Positions 16,162-24,027 of a stretch of DNA of 64,000 nucleotides are shown here, piece by piece. The stretch lies in NCBI GenBank assembly GCA_004292955.1, contig RDXX01000033.1, positions 17,535 through 81,534 of the forward strand. The letters run 5' to 3'. The translations under genes were made by a program, and so were the position numbers. Each line of letters begins with the position of its first letter. The stretch's first letter is position 1. Source of the DNA: Oscillatoriales cyanobacterium. Its GTDB lineage: Bacteria; Cyanobacteriota; Cyanobacteriia; Cyanobacteriales; Microcoleaceae. The notes beneath the pieces are model-generated. The model did not search any database. It was not told where the DNA came from and saw nothing but the letters and a program-made list of their open reading frames with translations.

Positions 16162-17448
16162 ATGAATGCAAACTCCATCCTCAAATCATACCAACACTTC
16201 GGCGTCCACCTCGGCCTCGAAAGAATTCACCAACTCCTCGAAAAACTCGACAACCCCCACAAACAAGTACCCATTATCCACGTTGCCGGCACAAATGGCA
16301 AAGGTTCCGTTTGCGCTTATCTCTCATCCGTACTCACGGCGGCAGGTTATCGAGTCGGGCGCTACACATCGCCGCACTTAATCGATTGGACAGAAAGAAT
16401 TTGTATCAACCAAAAACCAATTTCTCCAATAGCATTGCAAGACTGTTTAGAAAAAGTTGTCCGCGCTGCTGAAGGTAATACGGAAACTCCGACTCAATTT
16501 GAAATCATCACCGCCGCAGCTTGGCTGTATTTCGCCGAACAAAAAGCAGATATTGCTGTCATAGAAACCGGATTGGGCGGTAGATTAGACGCGACTAATG
16601 TTTGCGAAACTCCGCTTGTAAGTGTGATTACTTCTATCAGTCTCGAACACTGGCAAATTCTCGGCCCGACTGTCGCTGATATTGCTGGGGAAAAAGCGGG
16701 AATTATTAAATCAAAGTGTCCGGTAGTTGTCGGAGAATTGCCGGAATCTGCTAGATTAGTAGTAGAAAAACGCATTCAAGAATTAGACTGTCCGGCAGTT
16801 TGGGTAAAACCTGCGCTAGATTTAGGAGACGGATTTGTAGAATATCATCCCCATCCAGAAATCGGCGCTAATTCGCGTACATCTGCGGTTACAATAAGAT
16901 ATAAATTGCCATTGCTGGGACAAGTTCAATTAATGAATTCGGCGATCGCACTTGCAACTCTCCACACCCTGCAAAACCTAGGATGGCAAATCTCCCAAAG
17001 TGCGATCGCCAACGGAATCGCTCAAACCCAATGGCCGGGAAGACTTCAGCAGACAACTTGGAACAACCGCAACATCCTGATTGACGGCGCGCACAACCCT
17101 GCTGCTGCGATCGCCCTGCGTGAATATGTAGACAATCTTACCGCTTCCCCGTCGCCGATTAACTGGGTAATCGGCATTCTGGCGACGAAAGACTGTGATG
17201 ATATTTTACAAGCATTACTCAAAAAGGGCGATCGGCTTTATCTCGTTCCCGTACCCGATCAAAACTCAGCATCCCCCACAGAATTAGCCGCCATTGCTGA
17301 AAAAATCTGCCCTGAATTAACTCTCACTCAAGCTTTTCCCGACTTAACAACAGCTTTAGATGCGGCTGTTACCGACGAAAACCTCACAATCCTGTGCGGT
17401 TCACTTTATCTCGTCGGCTATTTTCTGCAACAACAATCTCAAACTTAA
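16162..17448 (+). CDS. folC: Bifunctional folylpolyglutamate/dihydrofolate synthase
   Basis: This 428-residue Mur-ligase-type enzyme has the P-loop HVAGTNGKGSV (~43-53), the YTSPHL motif, E-T-G-L-G-G-R-L-D-A-T-N, and the late L-I-D-G-A-H-N-P-A-A block that positions glutamate. It adds glutamate to dihydropteroate and folates in the cytoplasm. Length is normal. It is divergent from the methyltransferase, sharing an 88-bp gap (16074-16161) that carries part of a CGCGAAGACGCAAATAGCGC repeat also seen near 44320. The ATG at 16162 gives the expected N-terminus. A single-copy housekeeping gene unrelated to neighbours. Confidence 0.96.
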   Translation: MNANSILKSYQHFGVHLGLERIHQLLEKLDNPHKQVPIIHVAGTNGKGSVCAYLSSVLTAAGYRVGRYTSPHLIDWTERICINQKPISPIALQDCLEKVVRAAEGNTETPTQFEIITAAAWLYFAEQKADIAVIETGLGGRLDATNVCETPLVSVITSISLEHWQILGPTVADIAGEKAGIIKSKCPVVVGELPESARLVVEKRIQELDCPAVWVKPALDLGDGFVEYHPHPEIGANSRTSAVTIRYKLPLLGQVQLMNSAIALATLHTLQNLGWQISQSAIANGIAQTQWPGRLQQTTWNNRNILIDGAHNPAAAIALREYVDNLTASPSPINWVIGILATKDCDDILQALLKKGDRLYLVPVPDQNSASPTELAAIAEKICPELTLTQAFPDLTTALDAAVTDENLTILCGSLYLVGYFLQQQSQT

Positions 17449-17453
17449 ACGCA

Positions 17454-18029
17454 TCAGGATTGTGTTTCTTCCTCAGTAAAAATGGGAGGCCATAATTCCG
17501 AAACGGGCAATTCCCAACCGGGAAAAAGCTCTGGTACTGTTAAAATATCGCCATTTGCTAAAATAATCGGTTCACCAGTCGATCGATAAATTGCCACTGT
17601 TTCCTCATCAGGATCGATCAGGATGCCGACAACCGCACCCAGCTCTATAAACTTCAAAACCTTAGTTTCTATAGCCTTAATGCGATCGCTCTGAGATTTG
17701 ATCTCAACCACCAAATCCGGGACAAGTTCACCAAAATAACGCGGACTTTGGCGCAAGCGGGCCGCGCGCACAAACGAAACATCTGGCGCTTTGACGTTGG
17801 TATTCGGCATGATGAAACCGCCTGCGGAGTCAAACACTCTCCCCAAGCGGCGTGGATTTATCCAAGCGAAGAGAAAGGCGATGAGACGGCTACTGATTTC
17901 ACTGGATACAATGTCTGATGGGCCCATAACTGAAATTTTCCCGTCTTCTAGTTCAATTGTGTAATCTAAACCCGCTTCGGAAAAAAGGGTCTGAACTTGG
18001 TTTAAATCTTTGACTGTCATCGCTGTCAT
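17454..18029 (-). CDS. Uma2-family (DUF820) putative endonuclease
   Basis: This 191-residue protein has the PD-(D/E)xK-like core of the Uma2 family: KAPDVSFV near residue 78, then L-V-P-D-L-V-V-E-I-K-S near residue 110, followed by a helix and ILIDPDEETVAIYR. These proteins are highly expanded in cyanobacteria and their biological role is unknown; the link to nuclease activity is structural. It ends 5 bp from the convergent folC gene. Three more members lie at 52103-54315. Confidence 0.9.
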   Translation of the reverse strand: MTAMTVKDLNQVQTLFSEAGLDYTIELEDGKISVMGPSDIVSSEISSRLIAFLFAWINPRRLGRVFDSAGGFIMPNTNVKAPDVSFVRAARLRQSPRYFGELVPDLVVEIKSQSDRIKAIETKVLKFIELGAVVGILIDPDEETVAIYRSTGEPIILANGDILTVPELFPGWELPVSELWPPIFTEEETQS

Positions 18030-18165
18030 AAAAGTTTTCTCCCATTATTCAGTTGAATCTTAATTCTAACATAACTCAGAATTTACAACAAATGAATAAT
18101 TTAAAAGGCGACAAAACACACAATATAATATATTACAATATAATTATCGAATTAAAATAAACCAA

Positions 18166-18405
18166 ATGACCACTACATCCAAAAAGGAACCAACCTTGGT
18201 AGATGTAATTGAGAAACTGGACAAGCTATCGACAGATGTGGACAAGCTATCGACAGATGTAGATAAGCTATCGAGGGATTCCGAGAAGTTTAACGATCGC
18301 TTTTCTAACTACCAGCAAGCAACTCAGTGGGTAGTACAACTTGCTTTCACTTTAATTGCTAGTGCCACTATTACAGTGATTATCACTTCGGTACTGCGGA
18401 AATAA
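18166..18405 (+). CDS. Small coiled-coil protein with C-terminal membrane anchor
   Basis: The 79-residue product has a repeated DKLSTDV motif (three tandem copies, residues ~18-40), predicted to form a coiled coil, then a single C-terminal hydrophobic helix (~53-76). The heptad repeats are also near-identical in DNA. It resembles small hemolysin XhlA-like or tail-anchored coiled-coil proteins, but I cannot name a function. The ATG follows an AT-rich leader with TATAATATATT. Confidence 0.6.
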   Translation: MTTTSKKEPTLVDVIEKLDKLSTDVDKLSTDVDKLSRDSEKFNDRFSNYQQATQWVVQLAFTLIASATITVIITSVLRK

Positions 18406-18423
18406 TAAATTCAGGGAGAAGTC

Positions 18424-18580
18424 AGAAACCGGGTTTTTTGACGACAATATTTCGCCACAGCCCTCAGATAGTGCCAAAAACCCCGTTTCTTTGGCCTTGA
18501 TGCACATCGCACTTTTCACCTCAATAAGGGCGATTCACGCTCGGGATACCTGCGCTTCACGCCCTTTCGATAGCCTGGAG
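18424..18580. repeat. AAACCGGGTTT element and CTGCGCTTCACGCCC palindrome
   Basis: AGAAACCGGGTTTTTTG and AAAAACCCCGTTTCT converge at 18424-18495, the same family as 6766 and 41831. At 18530-18580 a GCGATTCACGCTCGGGATAC/CTGCGCTTCACGCC element crosses the 3' end of the next gene; related sequence occurs at 27132-27157 and 57921-57953. Confidence 0.65.
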
Positions 18581-21500
18581 AAGCAGAAAGGGCGATCGCA
18601 CGGGATTGTTCAGCGTTCCTCCTTCTGTTAAAATATCTAAACCTTTGCCATTTCCCGAATAATCTGTCACTTGACCACCCGATGATGCACCGACGCTGAT
18701 GATATTGTCAAACTGAAGGGATGCTTTGCCTAAAGCTGATATTTCTTGGGGATTATTGCCAGCAGGAACGACAACAACGATGTGATTTTTGCGAGCGTAT
18801 TCTAGGGCATTTTCTTCGGCTTCTGTCAGTTCGTAGCGAGAAACTATTTTGCCGCTAACATCAACTTGAGTTAGTTCAAAACTAATGTTAACAACTGCAT
18901 TGAGTCGATCGGATTTTTTGGCGTTATCGACAAATTCAATTAAGGATTCTGCCCAACTGTTATTGCCACTAGCCCTACCTAACCAAATCGGTGCTTCATT
19001 GTTAATGCCGTCGATGCCTTTGCTATTATTTTGAGTGGCGGCAATTAAGCCTAAAACATGAGTTCCTTGTTCGCTGCCTTCACCGGATTGAATTAAGGGA
19101 TTATCATCATTAGCAATGCGGTCTTTTCCGAGAGTAATGCGGCTGTAGTCTATGTCGAAATTATTGGCATTAAATCCTGTACTAATAATACCGACTAAGG
19201 GTTGAGATGCTTTTGAAAAAGGGAATGAGGTAGTCGTTGTGACTGGATTCGAGCCGATATCTTGTGGATAATTTGTGGGTTCTGTATTGGTTTTTTCTTG
19301 ACTATTTGTGGCTATTATGCTGGTTGCATTGGGTGCGACAGGTTGAGTTATCGGAGCAACTTCTTGAATAGAAATTGCTGGCTGGCTGTTGGTAGAAATT
19401 GCTGGTTTAGCTAATTCTGGTATTGCCGTTACTGGCTTGCTATCTGTCGCAATTGATTGATTGACAGTCGAAAGTTCTTGAGGATAAATATTTGGCTTGC
19501 TTTCGTGGACTATCGGCTGAAAAGTTTTACCAGATGCTTGAGTAGAAATTGCTGGTTGTTCATCGGTTTTAGGGCTGAGAGTAACAGCAGGTTGTGGTTG
19601 ATTTATCTTGGTTTCTGTCTCAACGGTTGAAATGTTTTTAGGCGCAGGTTGAGGTGCAATTGCTTGAGATTCGATTTCAACTGATTTCGTTACAGTTTTA
19701 TCTGAAGCCGGTGCATCTTTTGTGGTAGTAGAAATAGGGGTTGCGATCGCCTCTTTTTCTTCTTTTATTGTCAACGGATCGATGACTGTTGGAGATGAAG
19801 TCACCGAATCGGTTTTGACAGACTCATTCGGAGTGGAAGTCAGTACGATCGCCAATTTCTCATCTTCAGCCTTCACCTCAGACACGACAGCCTTGTCTGA
19901 AACCGGCAAATCCTTGGTAGAAGTATCGATCGAATCTTCAGCCTTCACCTCAGACACGACCACCTCAGACACGACAGCCTTGTCTGAAACCGGCAAATCC
20001 TTGGTAGAAGTATCGATCGAATCTTCAGCCTTCACCCTCGACACGACAGTCTTGTCTGAAACCGGCATATCTTTGGAAGAAGTAGCGATCGAATTGGCGA
20101 TCGCAGGTTCGTCATCTTCAGTCTTCACTGCTGGCGTTACAGTTGTATCTGAAGTAACAACCTCCGTTTTCGAGAGAGACTCAGTATTAGTTGGAGAAAT
20201 TACTTTCTCTTTTGAAACACTTGCGTTATCTGAAATCGGAACATCTAAAACCGAACCAGAATCAGTATTTTTGGCAGGTTTTTCATCCTCTTTAGCAGGC
20301 TCTACCTTCGGTTCAACATAGGGTTTAGCATAAGCAATCAAAGCCTTACCAATATCAGCTTTACGCCAATCTTTCTCAGCATTAATCACAGAATCCAAAT
20401 TCACCGCAGTACCCGTCGCACCCCGCACCTGAAATATCACATCATTGTAATCGCGATCGCTCCCTAAATCAACCCGCATATCCTCCATTGCAAAAGTCTT
20501 GCCACTACCAGTCACATCAGCAATTTGCCCGACATGAAATCCCTCAGCAGGATTCGCCGTCACCATTGAAAATAAAGGACGTTTATCCCCTCCAACAACA
20601 GGATTATTCAGAACCTCTTGCACAGTTCCATTTGGCACCAACATAACGCCAAACTCATCCCCCGAAGTCATTGCAAAACTCTTGACTCCCAAATAAGTTC
20701 CTTCGTTATAATTCCCTTCAGGTAAATTACCCGTAAATCTCGCACCTTCGCTCAAATCATTAATGACTACATGACCTTTTACAGAATTGCTTAATGCCCT
20801 TGAAGCCACTTCCTTGATAAATTCTGCTGAACCAGGTACAAACTTCTCCATCCCTTTTAGACTGACGATAGCTAATTGACCCTTATACAGTCCGCCGTCA
20901 AACAAGAAATCGATACCAACTTGGCCGCTAGAGTCAACAACAAATTTCCCAGATGTAAACGAATTATCGGCGACAATCTCAGATTTAGGAGTAGTTTTGC
21001 TGAGTTCTTTAGGGGTTTCAACTGCAACAGCTTGACTGTTATCCGCAACTTTTTTGTCCTTGTCTCCGCTAGTAGTTGTCGAGTTTTGTTTGTTGCTATC
21101 TTTGCCAGCTTCATCGATAGTAGCGACTGATTTATCCGCCGTCACTTTATCAGTAGTCGCTGCTTGAATTATGGCTGGTGATTTTGAAGTCTCAACAGTT
21201 TGAGTAGTAGTTGTGGAGTTTTTTTTGTTGCTATCTTTGCCAACTTCATCGATAGTAGCGACTGGTTTCTCCGCCGTCAATTTATCAGTAGTAGTCGCTG
21301 CTTGAATTGTGGCTGGTGATTTTGAAGTCTCAACAGTTTGAGTAGTAGTTGTCGAGTTTTGTTTGTTGCTATCTTTGCCCGCTTCATCGACACTAGCGAC
21401 TGGTTTCTCCGCCGTCACTTTATCAGTAGTTGCTGCTTGAATTATGGATTCTTTTGGTTGTGAAATCAGGTTACTGTCAGTGGCCAGTGTTTCCGATTTA

Positions 21501-22012
21501 TTTTCTTTTTCTGCTAACGCATCGATTTTTTTATCAGGGGATATTTCCTTGGCACTCTGATTGTTAGTCAAAGAGTCAGTTGTTGTCAGACTGTCAGCTT
21601 TGATGGCAATTAACGGTGCATCTTTGCTGCTTCCAGTCAGGGTATCCTTGGCATCTATGGCTGACTGGGAACCGGATAGGGCGTCGCCGCGACTCGTATT
21701 GCCACTAACTGACCTGCTTAAGCTGCTATTGAGAGGATTTGGAACAATTAATGAATCATCGGATTTGTTGCTGATTGACTCGGAAGCAGCATCTTTTGAT
21801 TTCAGTAAATTAGTCGTAACTAATGGTTTATCGGGTTCGATCGCTATTTTATTGTTGCTGTCAAGCATCAAGGAACCTTCGCCGATATTTTGCTTGTTGC
21901 TGTTGCTTAAAGGGTTGAGGATAGAATTGTTGGCAGCACTTCCCGGCAAAGTGTCGGCGATTAGAACATCTTTCAGCAGAACATTAGTTTGACCTTGATT
22001 GATAGTTGTCAT
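18557..22012 (-). CDS. Large low-complexity DUF4114 protein with degenerate subtilisin-like domain
   Basis: The 1151-residue product has no classical signal peptide. Residues ~1-350 are Ser/Thr/Lys-rich with three near-identical ~45-residue repeats (TVETSKSPA...EAGKDSNK). A DUF4114 domain (~355-530) ends in SDRDYNDVIFQVRG, typical of Ca-dependent adhesive or extracellular proteins. Residues ~540-930 are again low-complexity with STKDLPVSDK repeats. The C-terminus (~935-1151) is an S8/subtilisin fold, but catalytic Asp is Ser (GIISTGF, residue 944), catalytic His is Gln (EQGTHV, residue 982), and the protein stops before the GTSxAxP serine block. It is therefore a pseudoprotease, with the end probably cut by a repeat. 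Confidence 0.85.
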   Translation of the reverse strand: MTTINQGQTNVLLKDVLIADTLPGSAANNSILNPLSNSNKQNIGEGSLMLDSNNKIAIEPDKPLVTTNLLKSKDAASESISNKSDDSLIVPNPLNSSLSRSVSGNTSRGDALSGSQSAIDAKDTLTGSSKDAPLIAIKADSLTTTDSLTNNQSAKEISPDKKIDALAEKENKSETLATDSNLISQPKESIIQAATTDKVTAEKPVASVDEAGKDSNKQNSTTTTQTVETSKSPATIQAATTTDKLTAEKPVATIDEVGKDSNKKNSTTTTQTVETSKSPAIIQAATTDKVTADKSVATIDEAGKDSNKQNSTTTSGDKDKKVADNSQAVAVETPKELSKTTPKSEIVADNSFTSGKFVVDSSGQVGIDFLFDGGLYKGQLAIVSLKGMEKFVPGSAEFIKEVASRALSNSVKGHVVINDLSEGARFTGNLPEGNYNEGTYLGVKSFAMTSGDEFGVMLVPNGTVQEVLNNPVVGGDKRPLFSMVTANPAEGFHVGQIADVTGSGKTFAMEDMRVDLGSDRDYNDVIFQVRGATGTAVNLDSVINAEKDWRKADIGKALIAYAKPYVEPKVEPAKEDEKPAKNTDSGSVLDVPISDNASVSKEKVISPTNTESLSKTEVVTSDTTVTPAVKTEDDEPAIANSIATSSKDMPVSDKTVVSRVKAEDSIDTSTKDLPVSDKAVVSEVVVSEVKAEDSIDTSTKDLPVSDKAVVSEVKAEDEKLAIVLTSTPNESVKTDSVTSSPTVIDPLTIKEEKEAIATPISTTTKDAPASDKTVTKSVEIESQAIAPQPAPKNISTVETETKINQPQPAVTLSPKTDEQPAISTQASGKTFQPIVHESKPNIYPQELSTVNQSIATDSKPVTAIPELAKPAISTNSQPAISIQEVAPITQPVAPNATSIIATNSQEKTNTEPTNYPQDIGSNPVTTTTSFPFSKASQPLVGIISTGFNANNFDIDYSRITLGKDRIANDDNPLIQSGEGSEQGTHVLGLIAATQNNSKGIDGINNEAPIWLGRASGNNSWAESLIEFVDNAKKSDRLNAVVNISFELTQVDVSGKIVSRYELTEAEENALEYARKNHIVVVVPAGNNPQEISALGKASLQFDNIISVGASSGGQVTDYSGNGKGLDILTEGGTLNNPVRSPFLLLQAIERA

Positions 22013-22363
22013 TGAGATTATACTCCTAATCTTGGATTAAATGAAAATTGATATAATGAAATCAAACGATCGCCCAAACGTTGAATTGGCTTCTCTACTC
22101 TAATTACGGAAGCAGCCCCAAGTTTTTACGCAAATCTCAAAACTGCTTTTTCACACGAAAGTGCGATCGCCCACTCAACCCTAATTACGAAACCACCTCA
22201 AACTTTTTACGCAAATCTCAAAACTTTTTTCCCAAACCCCCTCAAACGTAAAGTTTTGTAACAATCTCCCCACAAATGCGTAAAAAATTGCGACTCTACC
22301 GAAAAACAACATAGAAATGCCCCAAGACTGCACAAGAATCCCCAGAGGAGTGAGGAGATTGAG

Positions 22364-22990
22364 ATGGAGGACGAAATTGATTTACAACTCAAACAGCTAG
22401 CCGTCGAAGCTCAACAGCACCCAGCCCTTAGCCTTGAGCGACAGAAAGCATTAACCAAACTGAGAAACGCAATTTGGCTATCGGGCAAGCTTGCTTATCC
22501 CCAAAAAAGGTCATGGTCTCCTAATATTTACGAAGACCTTTATAACGAAGCACTTCTAAAAACAATTGAGTATATTTGTCTAAAAATTGACAAATACGAT
22601 CCAGAAAGACCACTGATGGCCCCGGTCAATCACATATTGAAGTTGAGATTCAAAGATGCTGTTAAGCGATATATGAAAGAAAAAAATAGAACACGCGAAC
22701 TACCTTCCTTAAACGACCTAGATAATTACCAGTCACCACAATCACCATTGTCCGAAGAGGCTACAATGCTGCGTGAATTGATCGAAGAAGATCCAGATGG
22801 CCATTTTAGAAGAGTGTCACTTAGATGTCGCCCGGATATTTCTTGGCAAGTTATAGCTTTAGCTAAATTGGATGGTGAAACATTGGATAGTATGTCTCAA
22901 AGGTTTGGAGTTTCTATTTCAGGTATCGACAGTTTTTTTAATCGAAACCTGCGGAGATTTGGTGATGATTTTCGTAATAAATTACAGTAA
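22364..22990 (+). CDS. Sigma-70-like regulator of the DUF1822/CHAT module
   Basis: The 208-residue protein is helical, with a region-2-like segment (~45-115, E-D-L-Y-N-E-A-L...Y-D-P-E-R-P...F-K-D-A-V-K-R) and a C-terminal helix-turn-helix like region 4 (~160-205, LDGETLDSMSQRFGVSISGID). It lacks a clear -10-reading region and may be a degenerate ECF-like sigma factor. Sigma-like genes beside DUF1822 and CHAT genes recur in filamentous cyanobacteria to my knowledge. The DUF1822 gene follows 26 bp later. The 350-bp upstream gap carries two degenerate copies of a TTACGCAAATCTCAAAACT block and no gene. Confidence 0.72.
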   Translation: MEDEIDLQLKQLAVEAQQHPALSLERQKALTKLRNAIWLSGKLAYPQKRSWSPNIYEDLYNEALLKTIEYICLKIDKYDPERPLMAPVNHILKLRFKDAVKRYMKEKNRTRELPSLNDLDNYQSPQSPLSEEATMLRELIEEDPDGHFRRVSLRCRPDISWQVIALAKLDGETLDSMSQRFGVSISGIDSFFNRNLRRFGDDFRNKLQ

Positions 22991-23016
22991 CAATTAAGCG
23001 ACAACCACAGAAACTA

Positions 23017-23931
23017 ATGATGAGTAAAATGATCGAACCAATAACTTTCACCGTACCGCTATCCTTTGAAGCCCATGACATCGCTCAACAGTGCGCTCAA
23101 AAATCCCTGCCGACAAAATTCAAACAAGTTTATCTCAATACCCTAGCAGTGTATGCAGTAGATTCTTACCTACGCTGCATGGGATTTGAAACTAACTTGG
23201 CTCATAGCGAAAGTCGCGATTCACTCATGCTCAAATTTGTAGATGTCGCCGATTTAGATATCGTCGGCGTTGGCAAAATTGAATGTCGTCCCGTATTGCC
23301 CGATTCCCAAACTTGTAACATTCCCTCCGATGCTTGGGAAAATCGCATCGGTTACGTTGCTGTACAATTAAATCAATCTTTGAAAGAAGCAACGCTACTA
23401 GGATTTACTAAAACTTCTGCAATGAGAGAAGTACCGCTCACTCAACTGCAATCCCTAGAATATTTTCTTGCCTACATGAATCGAATTCAACAACTGAATC
23501 CAGTTAATTTAATGAACTGGTTTGAGAATGTTTTTGATACGGGATGGCAAGTAATTGATGAGCTATTAAATCCCGAACAACTGGAGTGGCATTTTAGAAG
23601 TACGAACGCATTACCTATCGAGAGGGGTTATAAAATTGATTTGGGAATGCAGCTAGCACAACAGTCTGTAACACTTGCAGTCATGCTGGCACCAGAACCA
23701 GGTTCCGAAGTGGATATCCAAGTGCAAGTGTATCCGATGGGAAATCAAACTTGTTTGCCAGAAGGGTTAAAATTGATAGTGATGGATGAGTCAGAAGAGG
23801 TAGTTCTTGAGGCAACATCCAGAGATGATGACAACTTTATTCAGTTGGAATTTAGTTCTGAATTAAGAGAATTATTTGGCGTTACTGTGGCACTCGGAGA
23901 AGCTAGCGTGACGAAACATTTTCATTGGTAA
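23017..23931 (+). CDS. DUF1822-family protein
   Basis: This 304-residue protein begins with the family-typical I-T-F-T-V-P-L-S-F-E-A-H and continues with Y-L-N-T-L-A-V-Y-A-V-D-S-Y-L and D-A-W-E-N-R-I-G-Y-V-A-V, all DUF1822 hallmarks. The C-terminal third is a predicted beta sandwich (VDIQVQVYPMGNQTCLPEGLKL, then L-G-E-A-S-V-T-K-H-F). No enzymatic motif or membrane segment is seen. DUF1822 is cyanobacterial and of unknown function. Position between a sigma-like gene and a CHAT protease suggests a regulator, sensor or substrate of the protease. ATG 23017 and 23020 are both possible. Confidence 0.88.
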   Translation: MMSKMIEPITFTVPLSFEAHDIAQQCAQKSLPTKFKQVYLNTLAVYAVDSYLRCMGFETNLAHSESRDSLMLKFVDVADLDIVGVGKIECRPVLPDSQTCNIPSDAWENRIGYVAVQLNQSLKEATLLGFTKTSAMREVPLTQLQSLEYFLAYMNRIQQLNPVNLMNWFENVFDTGWQVIDELLNPEQLEWHFRSTNALPIERGYKIDLGMQLAQQSVTLAVMLAPEPGSEVDIQVQVYPMGNQTCLPEGLKLIVMDESEEVVLEATSRDDDNFIQLEFSSELRELFGVTVALGEASVTKHFHW

Positions 23932-24027
23932 TCTGCCACGCATTTGTCATTCCCAGCTAGCACCTGGGAACGAAAGCAACAACTCAAGTATTGACTGCTA
24001 ACCTATTGAAAATTTCACTTGGATTTT

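Noticed and set aside
19722..20321. 199-codon frame on the plus strand
   Set aside because: It is the complement of the repeated low-complexity coding region of the DUF4114 gene.
22013..22363. Possible tRNA or small RNA upstream of the sigma-like gene
   Set aside because: The repeated TTACGCAAATCTCAAAACT blocks do not fold into a tRNA and match no RNA family I know.
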